From Kitasatospora viridis (GTDB lineage Bacteria; Actinomycetota; Actinomycetes; Streptomycetales; Streptomycetaceae), in assembly GCF_007829815.1 (NCBI RefSeq), contig NZ_VIWT01000001.1:682001-746000 (forward strand): a stretch of DNA of 64,000 nt, in the 5' to 3' direction. The notes under the pieces were generated by a model. That model had not been told where the DNA came from. It saw only the letters and a program-made list of their open reading frames with translations, and ran no database searches. Position 1 is the stretch's first letter. Each line of letters opens with the position of its first letter. Shown piece by piece: positions 25,543 to 32,928 of the stretch. The position numbers and the translations under genes were made by a program.

Positions 25543-25797
25543 ATGACTGATCAGGAACTGCTCGACCTGCTGCACCAGGGCCTGCACAAGGTGACCCCGC
25601 GGACCTTCCCGCCGCTGGCCAAGGACGACAGCGTGCTGGCCCTGGGCGTGGACTCGCTGGAGCTGCTGGAGCTGGTCTCCTGGGCCGAGGAGCAGACCGG
25701 CCGCCGGGTGCCGGACGCGACCCTGCTCGGCGTGGAGACCGTCGGCGACCTGTGCGCGGCGCTGGGCACCGTGCCCGAGCATGCGGTCCGCCCGTGA
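25543..25797 (+). CDS. Acyl carrier protein
   Basis: An 84-residue free-standing ACP. The phosphopantetheine site is GVDSLELLEL, Ser38. ATG 25543 has AAGGA seven bases upstream; an in-frame ATG at 25507 lacks one. Its position between the acyl-AMP ligase and the desaturase suggests it carries the starter acyl chain for both enzymes. The stop overlaps the next start (GTGA), so it is translationally coupled to the desaturase. Confidence 0.9.
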   Translation: MTDQELLDLLHQGLHKVTPRTFPPLAKDDSVLALGVDSLELLELVSWAEEQTGRRVPDATLLGVETVGDLCAALGTVPEHAVRP

Positions 25798-26615
25798 ACC
25801 GCGCCCTGCGCGAGTCCTTCCACCGGGAGTACCTGACCTTCTTCGAGCAGGCCGAACGCACCCGCCGGTGGAACCCGTTCACCGACGTCCCCTGGGACGA
25901 GCTGGCCGACAGCGCCCCGGACGAGCAGCTCGCCCAGTGCGCCGAGACCTTCTGCGGCGTGGAGATGTTCCTGCCGGACTACCTGAAGGCCCACCTGGAC
26001 ACCGTGGACCGCAACTACGGCCAGGCCTGGTTCGCGGCCAACTGGGGCTACGAGGAGTCGAAGCACTCGCTGGTGCTGCGCGAGTACCTGCACCGCAGCG
26101 GCCAGCGCACCGAGCAGCAGCTCTTCGACTACGAGGAGACGGTGCTCTCCCGCAGCTGGACGCGGCCGTACGAGGACGGCCGGCAGATGGTGGTCTACGG
26201 CGCGATCCAGGAGCTCACCACCTTCGTCATCTACCGCAAGCAGCGCCGGCTGGCCACCGAGCGCGGCGCCCGGGTGCTCGGCGAGGTCTACCGGCTGATC
26301 GGCCGCGACGAGATGGCGCACAGCCGGTTCTACCAGCGCCTGCTCTCCCTGCACCTGGACGCCGACCGGGACGGCACCCTGCGCGACCTGGCCCACGTGC
26401 TGCGCACCTTCCGGATGCCGGCCGAGGACGTGCTGCCGGACTACGACGCGCGGATCGCCGTGATGCGCACCGCCGGCGTCGACGCCGGGGTGTTCCTGCG
26501 CGAGGTCGTGCTGCCGATGCTCGGCGCCCTCGGCCTGAGCCGGCACGACCTGCCCGGCCCGCCGGAGCGGGCCGCCGTGGACACCGTGCTGCGCCAGCGC
26601 AGCGCCACCGCATGA
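25794..26615 (+). CDS. Soluble di-iron acyl-ACP desaturase
   Basis: A 273-residue ferritin-like di-iron enzyme of the acyl-ACP desaturase family, which introduces a double bond into an ACP-bound acyl chain. Iron ligands are seen in AETFCGVEMFLPDYL, in the first EExxH-type motif of WGYEESKHSLVLREYL, in the glutamate of AIQELTTF, and in the second motif RDEMAHSRFY. GTG 25794 overlaps the ACP stop. The downstream ketosynthase ATG overlaps its TGA. Soluble acyl-ACP desaturases are unusual as tailoring enzymes next to a FAAL. Confidence 0.85.
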   Translation: MNRALRESFHREYLTFFEQAERTRRWNPFTDVPWDELADSAPDEQLAQCAETFCGVEMFLPDYLKAHLDTVDRNYGQAWFAANWGYEESKHSLVLREYLHRSGQRTEQQLFDYEETVLSRSWTRPYEDGRQMVVYGAIQELTTFVIYRKQRRLATERGARVLGEVYRLIGRDEMAHSRFYQRLLSLHLDADRDGTLRDLAHVLRTFRMPAEDVLPDYDARIAVMRTAGVDAGVFLREVVLPMLGALGLSRHDLPGPPERAAVDTVLRQRSATA

Positions 26616-28315
26616 CCGGCCAGGAGGTGGCCGTGATCGGCATGGCCTGCCGGCTGCCCGGAGCGGACGGGCTCACCGGGTACTGGCGGCTGCTCAGCTC
26701 CGGCGGCGTGGTCAACCACCCGGTGGGCGGGCGCTGGGACCACGGGCCGTTCCACCGGCCGGACGACCCGCGCGACCCGGACGGCGCGTACACCGACCGG
26801 GTCGCCCACCTGGCCGACGTCGCCTCCTTCCCCGCCCTGCACTTCGGCATCGCGCCCCGCCGGGTGCAGGTGATGGACCCGCAGCACCGGCTGCTGGTGG
26901 AGCTGACCCGCGAGGCGCTGCAGGACGCGGGCCTGGAGCGGTGCGGGTTCCCGCGTGCCGAGACCGGCGTGTACGTCGGCGCCTCGGTCTCCGAGTACCG
27001 CAACCTGATGGCCACCCGCACCCGGGCCCTCCAACTGGCGGGCGGTGCCTACGGTCCGGCGGAACCGGAGCTGCGCGGGCCGCTGCTCGCCTCGGCCGCC
27101 GGCGTGGTCCCCGCCCAGCCCTACACGGCCGCCGGCTCGCTGCTCAACATGGCAGCGGCCACAGTGAGTTCGGTCTTCGACCTGCGCGGGCCGAGCTTCG
27201 TGGTGGACGCGGCCTGCTCCTCGGCGCTGGTCGCGGTGCACGAGGCGGTGGTCCACCTGCGGGCCGGCCAGTGCGACCTGGCCCTGGCCGGCGGGGTCTA
27301 CCTCAACCTGGGGCCGGACAACCTGGTGGCCTTCTCCCGGGTCGGCGCGGTCTCCCGGGAGGGCGTCTGCCGCCCGTTCGACGAGCGGGCGGACGGCTTC
27401 GTGATGGGCGAGGGCGCGGGCATCGTGGTGCTGAAGCGGCTGGCCGACGCGGTGGCCGACGGCGACCGGGTCCACGCCGTGATCCGCGGCACCGCCTGCG
27501 TCAACGACGGTCGCGCGGCCGGGCCGATGACGCCCAGTCAGCAGGGCCAGTTGGACTGCATGCGCCGGGCCTACCGGGACGCCGGGGTGGCGCCGGAGCA
27601 GGTCGGCTTCGTGGAGTGCCACGGCAGCGCGACCAAGGTGGGAGACGCGGTCGAGCTGGCGGCCCTGGCCCAACTGCGCGAGGACGAGCGGCCGGTGTGG
27701 GTCTCGTCGGTGAAGGCCAACATCGGCCACACCATGTCGGCCGCCGGGATCGCCGGCCTGATCAAGGCGGCGCTGGTGGTGCGGCACGGCGTGGTGCCGC
27801 CGCAGCCGGGCGTCCGGCAGCCCGGCGAGGCGGTGACCGGCGGGCCGTTCCGGCTCGCGCGCTCGGCCGAGGAGTGGGCGACGGCGGCCGGCGAGCCGCG
27901 CCGGGCGGCGGTCAGCTCCTTCGGCTTCGGCGGCACCAACGTGCACCTGGTGCTGGAGCAGGCGCCACCGACCGCTCAACGGGTGGGCACGATCGGGCCG
28001 TTCACCCTCTCGGCGGGCTCGCCGGAGCTGCTCGCGCAGTACGCCGGGCAGCTGGCCGACCTGGTCGAGGAGCAGCGGCCCGACCTGGCCGACCTCGCCT
28101 ACACCCTCGGCACCCGGGCCGTGCTGGCGCACCGGCGCACGGTGCACGCCTCGGACCACGCCGAGTTGGTCGCGCTGCTCCGCGAACGCGGACCGGCCCT
28201 CGACCACGGCGACCCGCCCGCCCCGCCGACCACCGGAAACCTGCTGACCCTGCCGGTCAGCCCCGTCGTCCGAACCACGCACTGGGGAGTACAGCTCGAT
28301 GATTCACGGAACTGA
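26612..28315 (+). CDS. Stand-alone polyketide ketosynthase, AT-less
   Basis: A 567-residue single-domain KS with a C-terminal linker. The catalytic residues are complete: Cys202 in VDAACSSAL, His337 in VECHGSATKVGD, and His373 in KANIGHTMSAAG. The post-KS region (TLGTRAVLAHRR) resembles the start of a KS-AT linker, but no acyltransferase follows. It would extend the starter acyl chain by one unit, using an extender loaded in trans onto the ACP at 28299, whose start lies inside its last 17 bp. Confidence 0.9.
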   Translation: MTGQEVAVIGMACRLPGADGLTGYWRLLSSGGVVNHPVGGRWDHGPFHRPDDPRDPDGAYTDRVAHLADVASFPALHFGIAPRRVQVMDPQHRLLVELTREALQDAGLERCGFPRAETGVYVGASVSEYRNLMATRTRALQLAGGAYGPAEPELRGPLLASAAGVVPAQPYTAAGSLLNMAAATVSSVFDLRGPSFVVDAACSSALVAVHEAVVHLRAGQCDLALAGGVYLNLGPDNLVAFSRVGAVSREGVCRPFDERADGFVMGEGAGIVVLKRLADAVADGDRVHAVIRGTACVNDGRAAGPMTPSQQGQLDCMRRAYRDAGVAPEQVGFVECHGSATKVGDAVELAALAQLREDERPVWVSSVKANIGHTMSAAGIAGLIKAALVVRHGVVPPQPGVRQPGEAVTGGPFRLARSAEEWATAAGEPRRAAVSSFGFGGTNVHLVLEQAPPTAQRVGTIGPFTLSAGSPELLAQYAGQLADLVEEQRPDLADLAYTLGTRAVLAHRRTVHASDHAELVALLRERGPALDHGDPPAPPTTGNLLTLPVSPVVRTTHWGVQLDDSRN

Positions 28316-28571
28316 CACGGACACCGTCGCCGCCGGGGTCTTCGCCGCGGTGAGCGCGGCCAGCGACTTCCCGACCGAGGTCCTGACGCACGATCAATCC
28401 CTGGCGAACGACCTGGACTTCGACTCGCTGATGTTCGCGGAGCTGGCCGACCGGCTGGTGCTGACCTGGCCGGGCCTGCCGCTGATCGACAAGGCCGAGA
28501 TCCGGGCGGGCACCACGATCGGCGACGTGATCGGGTGGGTGCGGGAGAACCTGGCGGAGGGCGCGGCGTGA
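28299..28571 (+). CDS. Acyl carrier protein (second)
   Basis: A 90-residue ACP with the attachment site DFDSLMFAEL (Ser43). GGGGAG at 28283-28288 precedes ATG 28299. It overlaps the KS end by 17 bp and its TGA overlaps the reductase GTG, so KS, ACP and reductase are made together. It probably receives the extender or holds the chain for the reductase. Confidence 0.85.
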   Translation: MIHGTDTDTVAAGVFAAVSAASDFPTEVLTHDQSLANDLDFDSLMFAELADRLVLTWPGLPLIDKAEIRAGTTIGDVIGWVRENLAEGAA

Positions 28572-29581
28572 GCCGGCGGACCGTCCTGGTAACGGGGGCC
28601 TCGGGGTTGGTCGGCGCCGCGACCGTCGAGGCGCTGTGGCACCAGCCCGGAACGACGGTTATCGCGCTGCGGCACCGGGCCAGGCTGTCCTGCGCGCCCG
28701 GGGTGCGCACCGTCGCCGGGGACATCACCGCGCCCCGACTCGGCCTGCCGGACGAGCTGTTGGGCGAGATCACCGACGTGGTGCACTGCGCGGCCCAGGT
28801 GGCCTGGCTGAAGGCGAGCCCGGCCATGAGCGCCACCAACATCGAAGGGACCCAGCGGGTCTGCGAGTTCGCGGCGCTGGCCGGTGCCCGCCTGGTGCAC
28901 GTCAGCACCGCCTTCGTGGAGCTGGACCTGACGGCCGACACCCCCGCCCCGATCCCCGGCAGCCGCAACCACCCGGGCGCGTACCTGGATTCCAAGCGCG
29001 CGGCCGAGGAGGTGGTCCGCACCCACGGCCCGGCGGAGCACGTGATCGCCCGGATCCCCGGCGTGCTCGGCGACTCGCGCACCGGCGACACCGGCGGCGC
29101 CCTCCAGGGCTTCCACCGCTTCGTCGCGGCGGCCGTGCAGGGCCGGATCCCGGCCGTCCCGCTGGCGCCGGACGCGGTGCTCGACCTGCTCCCCACCGAC
29201 GTGATCGGCCACGCCCTCGCCGCCCTGGTGGCCGCCCCGGCCTACCCCGAGCTGGTCCGCATCACCGCGGGCCCGGCCGCCCCGACGATGGCCCGGGTCG
29301 CGGCCGCCATCACGGAGACGGCCGGCGCCGCTCCCCCGGCCCTGCTGGACGCCGCCACCCTGGCCCGCCGGCTGTCGGAGGCCGGCACCGCGCCCAACAC
29401 CCCCGCCTGGCGCCGGGTCGCCGACCTCGCCGCGATGTGCGAGGTCTACCGCCCCCGGCACGCGTTCCCGACCGACCTGGGCAGCATCCCGGGGACGGTC
29501 GCGCCGGGCACGGCCGACGTGCTGGGCGCGCTGGCGGCGCTGACCCGTTACCTGGCGGGGCAGTTGGCGGCGGTCGGCTGA
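28568..29581 (+). CDS. NAD(P)-dependent extended SDR / thioester-reductase-like protein
   Basis: A 337-residue Rossmann protein: VLVTGASGLVGAATVEAL at the N-terminus, HCAAQVAW and HVSTAFVE mid-way, and YLDSKRAAEEVV holding the Tyr-x3-Lys pair. The middle resembles carboxylate or thioester reductase domains, so it could reduce an acyl thioester to aldehyde or alcohol; a keto- or epimerase-type role is also possible. GTG 28568 overlaps the ACP stop. It ends the first operon, 2 bp before a very strong terminator. Confidence 0.75.
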   Translation: MSRRTVLVTGASGLVGAATVEALWHQPGTTVIALRHRARLSCAPGVRTVAGDITAPRLGLPDELLGEITDVVHCAAQVAWLKASPAMSATNIEGTQRVCEFAALAGARLVHVSTAFVELDLTADTPAPIPGSRNHPGAYLDSKRAAEEVVRTHGPAEHVIARIPGVLGDSRTGDTGGALQGFHRFVAAAVQGRIPAVPLAPDAVLDLLPTDVIGHALAALVAAPAYPELVRITAGPAAPTMARVAAAITETAGAAPPALLDAATLARRLSEAGTAPNTPAWRRVADLAAMCEVYRPRHAFPTDLGSIPGTVAPGTADVLGALAALTRYLAGQLAAVG

Positions 29582-29583
29582 GT

Positions 29584-29616
29584 CGTGGTCGCCCCGGAGC
29601 GTCCGGGGCGACCACG
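29584..29616. terminator. Strong bidirectional terminator between starter operon and G1 peptidase
   Basis: A perfect 15-bp stem, CGTGGTCGCCCCGGA paired with its complement, has a three-base loop GCG. It lies directly after TGA 29581 and serves both convergent genes. Confidence 0.88.
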
Positions 29617-29641
29617 GCACGTCAGCCGATCTGATCTGCCG

Positions 29642-31273
29642 TCAGGTTCCGGTGGAGGGGCTGGTTCCGGTGCCCGCCATGCCGAGTCCGGTGCTCATGG
29701 TGCCCATCGGGCTGGTGAGGGCGAGTTGGAAGGCGGTCGACTGGTAGGTGACCTGGAACTCGCCGGCGTAGGCGGTGATGCTGGGGCTGCTGCTGCCGAC
29801 CGAGGCGGGGCCGTTGGTGCTGGTGTAGAGGCCCGTCCAGTTGATCTGGCCGTTGCTGGACTCGTAGGCCACCTCGCTGCCGCCGCTCAGCCAGGCGGCG
29901 CTCGGGCTGGTGCCTGCGGCGAGCGTGATGCCGTTCTCCCGGATGGCCGGGATGCCGTAGCTGCCGATCCACAGGGTGCTGTCCGTCGCCTGGAAGGCGT
30001 AGAGGTAGCCGTTGCCCGACTCGGCGACGATCGACGGGTTGGTGCCGCCGCGCACGTAGTTGGTGCTCAGGCCGGTGCCCTCGGGGCCGGTGAAGGCCAG
30101 CACGCCGGTGTTGGCGACGTAGGCGATCTCGAAGCCGCCACCCGCCAGGGCAGCGATGCTCGGGGTGGAGCTGCCGGTCATCTGCAGCTGGGTGTCGACG
30201 GGGTTGCTGTTGGGCGTGAAGGTGCACAGGTGGCCACTGGAGGCCTCGTAGGCGACTTCGAGCGTCCCGTTCGAGGAGACGGCCAGGCTCGGGCTGCTGC
30301 CGCCCGCGAGCGCGAGGCCGGTGTTCCAGGTGTAGTCGGAGCCGATGATCACCAGCGTCTTGTACGCCGTCATGATCGCCTCCTCCCAGCCGCCGTCCGG
30401 CAGGATCACCACGCTGGGGCTGGTGTTGCGCAGGATCGACTGCCCGGTGTACCCCGAGCCGGCGGGGGTCCAGTTGTAGACCACCTGGTTGCGCGGGATG
30501 CCGGCCTGGACGGCGGTGATGTCCTGGCCGGTCTCTGGCGCGGTGCTGGCGCCGTAGGCCACGCCGAAGTTGTGGTTGGCGCTGAGCGCCGTCGGCGTGG
30601 CGGTGCCGCCGGCCGGGTTGTCGAGCGTGACGGCGGTGGCGGTGGAGGTCAGCGCGGTGTTGTCGAGCGAGACGGCGGTGAAGCCGTTGTAGCCGAACTG
30701 GGCCAGTGAGGTCCCGCCCGCGCTCACCATGACCTCGGCGCTGGCGTTCTGCGCGTTGGCGGCCGTGACGACCTCGGTCGCGCTCCAGTTCTGCGTGTAG
30801 TCGATGATGGCGATCTGGTAGGTGGCGGTGTGGGGGACCTGCACGACGGCCGCCGCCATGTTGTCCTCGGGGAGCACGTTGCCGCCGTAGGCCTGCTTGG
30901 TGCCGCCGGCCGAGTAGAAGCCGTAGTAGTGCCCGTTGCCGCCGTTGCAGTCGACCTGGGTGCCGATCTGCTCGACGCCCGGGTCGCTCGCGGTGAGGCC
31001 GTCGAGCCCGACCCAGAGCTGGACCGCGCCGCCGGAGGTGCAGTCGACGAACGGCTGGACCCAGGAGGCGCCGGCCTGGGTGATGCCGGAGCCGGTGAGC
31101 GCGTAACCGGCTCCGGCGCTGCCGGTGATGCCGTGCGGGCGCACGGTGGTGGGCGCGGCCGTTGTAGCGGTGACGGCCGCCGTGGTGGGGGCGGCCGCGG
31201 TGGCGGTCGTGGTCCCGGCCAGCAAGGTGCCTAACGCCACCAGGGCGGTGGCGAACAGACGCAGTGGGCGCAC
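29642..31273 (-). CDS. Secreted G1-type peptidase domain with C-terminal repeat domain
   Basis: A 543-residue exported protein. GTG 31273 (GAGGAG upstream) starts a Sec signal peptide ending TTTATAAAP. Residues ~50-250 resemble the G1 (eqolisin, glutamic peptidase) family: GYALTGSGITQAGASWVQP, LWVGLDG, and GVEQIGTQ. The rest is a repeat domain with recurring S-P-S-hydrophobic and GGGFEIAYVAN-like units, probably a beta-propeller. It sits inside the biosynthetic cluster, opposite to the operons. Whether it belongs to the pathway or is an insertion is unclear. Catalytic residues could not be proven by eye. Confidence 0.72.
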   Translation of the reverse strand: MRPLRLFATALVALGTLLAGTTTATAAAPTTAAVTATTAAPTTVRPHGITGSAGAGYALTGSGITQAGASWVQPFVDCTSGGAVQLWVGLDGLTASDPGVEQIGTQVDCNGGNGHYYGFYSAGGTKQAYGGNVLPEDNMAAAVVQVPHTATYQIAIIDYTQNWSATEVVTAANAQNASAEVMVSAGGTSLAQFGYNGFTAVSLDNTALTSTATAVTLDNPAGGTATPTALSANHNFGVAYGASTAPETGQDITAVQAGIPRNQVVYNWTPAGSGYTGQSILRNTSPSVVILPDGGWEEAIMTAYKTLVIIGSDYTWNTGLALAGGSSPSLAVSSNGTLEVAYEASSGHLCTFTPNSNPVDTQLQMTGSSTPSIAALAGGGFEIAYVANTGVLAFTGPEGTGLSTNYVRGGTNPSIVAESGNGYLYAFQATDSTLWIGSYGIPAIRENGITLAAGTSPSAAWLSGGSEVAYESSNGQINWTGLYTSTNGPASVGSSSPSITAYAGEFQVTYQSTAFQLALTSPMGTMSTGLGMAGTGTSPSTGT

Positions 31274-31463
31274 GAGGTGCTCCTCGGTCGTGAAGAAGGG
31301 CGGTGGGTGGCGCGGGGTCGCGCACACCGCGCCATCCGTACCCTCCCGGTCCACCGGGGAATCTTCACAAGTCCCGCCAACCCGCCTACTGGACAGATCA
31401 GTTGGCGAAGTGTCAGGAGTGGCGCAAGGGATCACACGGCAACGACCCGGAGGCGACGCACCG

Positions 31464-32108
31464 TCAGATCACCCCGGCACGCAGCGCGTGGACCACCGCG
31501 TGGGTGCGGTTGCGCAGGTTGAGGCGGGTGACCACGTCGTGGACCACGCTCTTCACGGTGCGCTCGGAGTAACTCAGCTTGGCCGAGATCTGTTTGGTGC
31601 TCAGGCCCTCGGAGAGGAAGCGGAGCACCTCCACCTCGCGCTCGGAGAGGCCGGCCAGGTTCAGGCCGGCGGGGGCGAGGGCGGTGTCGCGGATCGCGCG
31701 GATGTGGCCGATCAGCGCCTGCTGCACCCCGCCCGGGGGCTCCGGGCTGGCGGCGGCCTCCTGGACGGCGCGGCGGATGTCGTCGAAGCCGGCCTCCTGG
31801 CGGTTGAGGTAGCTCACCAGGCCGAGGTCGATCGCGCGCAGGATGTGCTGGTCCGGGAAGTCGTGGGCGACCAGCACCATCGGGAGCACGCCGTCGGGCG
31901 TCTCGTGCTGGACCCGTTCCACGCGTAACAGGGTGTCAGCCGTCACCTCGGCGGCCAGCACCAGCAGCACGTCGGCCGGTTGGCCCCAGCGCCAGAAGCT
32001 CGCGGTGACCTCCTTGCAGGAGGAGAGCCACCAGACGGCTCCTTCGCCGGTCACCGGGTCGTTCGCCAGAACGGCCACGGTGACGGATTTCACGCTCTTG
32101 TCGGTCAT
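31464..32108 (-). CDS. LuxR/NarL-type regulator with degenerate receiver
   Basis: A 214-residue regulator. The C-terminus is a clear LuxR helix-turn-helix: LSEREVEVLRFLSEGLSTKQI, then SYSERTVKSVVHDV. The N-terminal half has receiver-like size, but the strand that should end in the phosphoacceptor aspartate reads DVLLVLAAEV, so it probably is not phosphorylated. ATG 32108 has GGAAAGG upstream. It is divergent from the NRPS operon and is the only regulator between the two operons, so it is the best candidate for cluster control. Confidence 0.8.
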   Translation of the reverse strand: MTDKSVKSVTVAVLANDPVTGEGAVWWLSSCKEVTASFWRWGQPADVLLVLAAEVTADTLLRVERVQHETPDGVLPMVLVAHDFPDQHILRAIDLGLVSYLNRQEAGFDDIRRAVQEAAASPEPPGGVQQALIGHIRAIRDTALAPAGLNLAGLSEREVEVLRFLSEGLSTKQISAKLSYSERTVKSVVHDVVTRLNLRNRTHAVVHALRAGVI

Positions 32109-32601
32109 CAACCTTTCCCCCGCCCCATTGAACAGTCGAATTCCGGCCGGAAGTTCGCCCGCAATCGATGCGGCGGAGCGACGTTCCCACACCTTGGAGA
32201 AGGGACGTCCGCCCCTGCCGTTCATTGCGCCGCCTCCCCTTTGTGCGCGGCTGCCCGGACCGTTCGGCACGCCCCGGCCCCACCTTCCGCGCCACCCGCC
32301 ACTGGGTCCTACGGGGCTCGGGCCGCCCGGAGTTCAACCGGGCGGCGGTTGCTTCCCCAAGGTGCGCGGCGCCGTTGACCAGGCCCTGACCAGCGACTCC
32401 TCCCCCGCGCGCGGGAGCGCGAGCGGCTCGCTGCCCAAAGGTGCAACCCTCGCCGCACAAAGGGGTGGGACGGCTTGCGTCCGGCTTGCGGAGTCCCGCA
32501 TCTTGGGACCGGTGCGAAGAGCCGCGAATGCCCGAAGGCCGATGCGGTGGAGCCGAATTGACGCCCTTCCACCATTCCCGAAGCGAGAGGAAGGCCGCAT
32601 C
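32109..32601 (+). promoter_or_regulatory. NRPS operon promoter region with 11-bp-spaced direct repeat
   Basis: This 493-bp gap between the LuxR gene and the NRPS operon has no gene. CGGCTTGCG occurs at 32471-32479 and again at 32482-32490, exactly 11 bp apart, about one helical turn. This spacing suits a dimeric or tandem activator. The ribosome site for the first gene is GAGGAAGG at 32586-32593. Confidence 0.5.
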
Positions 32602-32928
32602 ATGACTGCCCCCGGACAATCTGCGGGGAATACCGCGCGGCACGTGTCGAAGGACACCCCCGGGCACACCGAGAATGACCGGAAATCACCTTCCGAACTG
32701 CGGGAGGTGGTCACCGGCGTCTGGCAGGACGTGCTGCGCCTGGACGGTCTCGCCCCCGACGCCAACTTCTTCGAGCTGGGCGGGCACTCGCTGACCGCCT
32801 CGCAGGTGATCTCCCGGCTGCGCCACGCCCTGGGTGCGGAGCTGCCGTTGGCGGCCTTCTTCGACCACCCGACCATCGCCGAACAGGCCGACCACCTGGC
32901 GGCCCTGGAGCGCACCGATGCCCGGTAA
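32602..32928 (+). CDS. Free-standing peptidyl carrier protein
   Basis: A 108-residue PCP. After a disordered ~35-residue lead, the carrier fold has the attachment site ELGGHSLTASQ (Ser63). It opens the second operon and overlaps the NRPS gene by 11 bp. As no A domain precedes it, it may accept the acyl chain from the starter cassette, or an amino acid loaded in trans, and present it to the next C domain. Confidence 0.88.
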   Translation: MTAPGQSAGNTARHVSKDTPGHTENDRKSPSELREVVTGVWQDVLRLDGLAPDANFFELGGHSLTASQVISRLRHALGAELPLAAFFDHPTIAEQADHLAALERTDAR

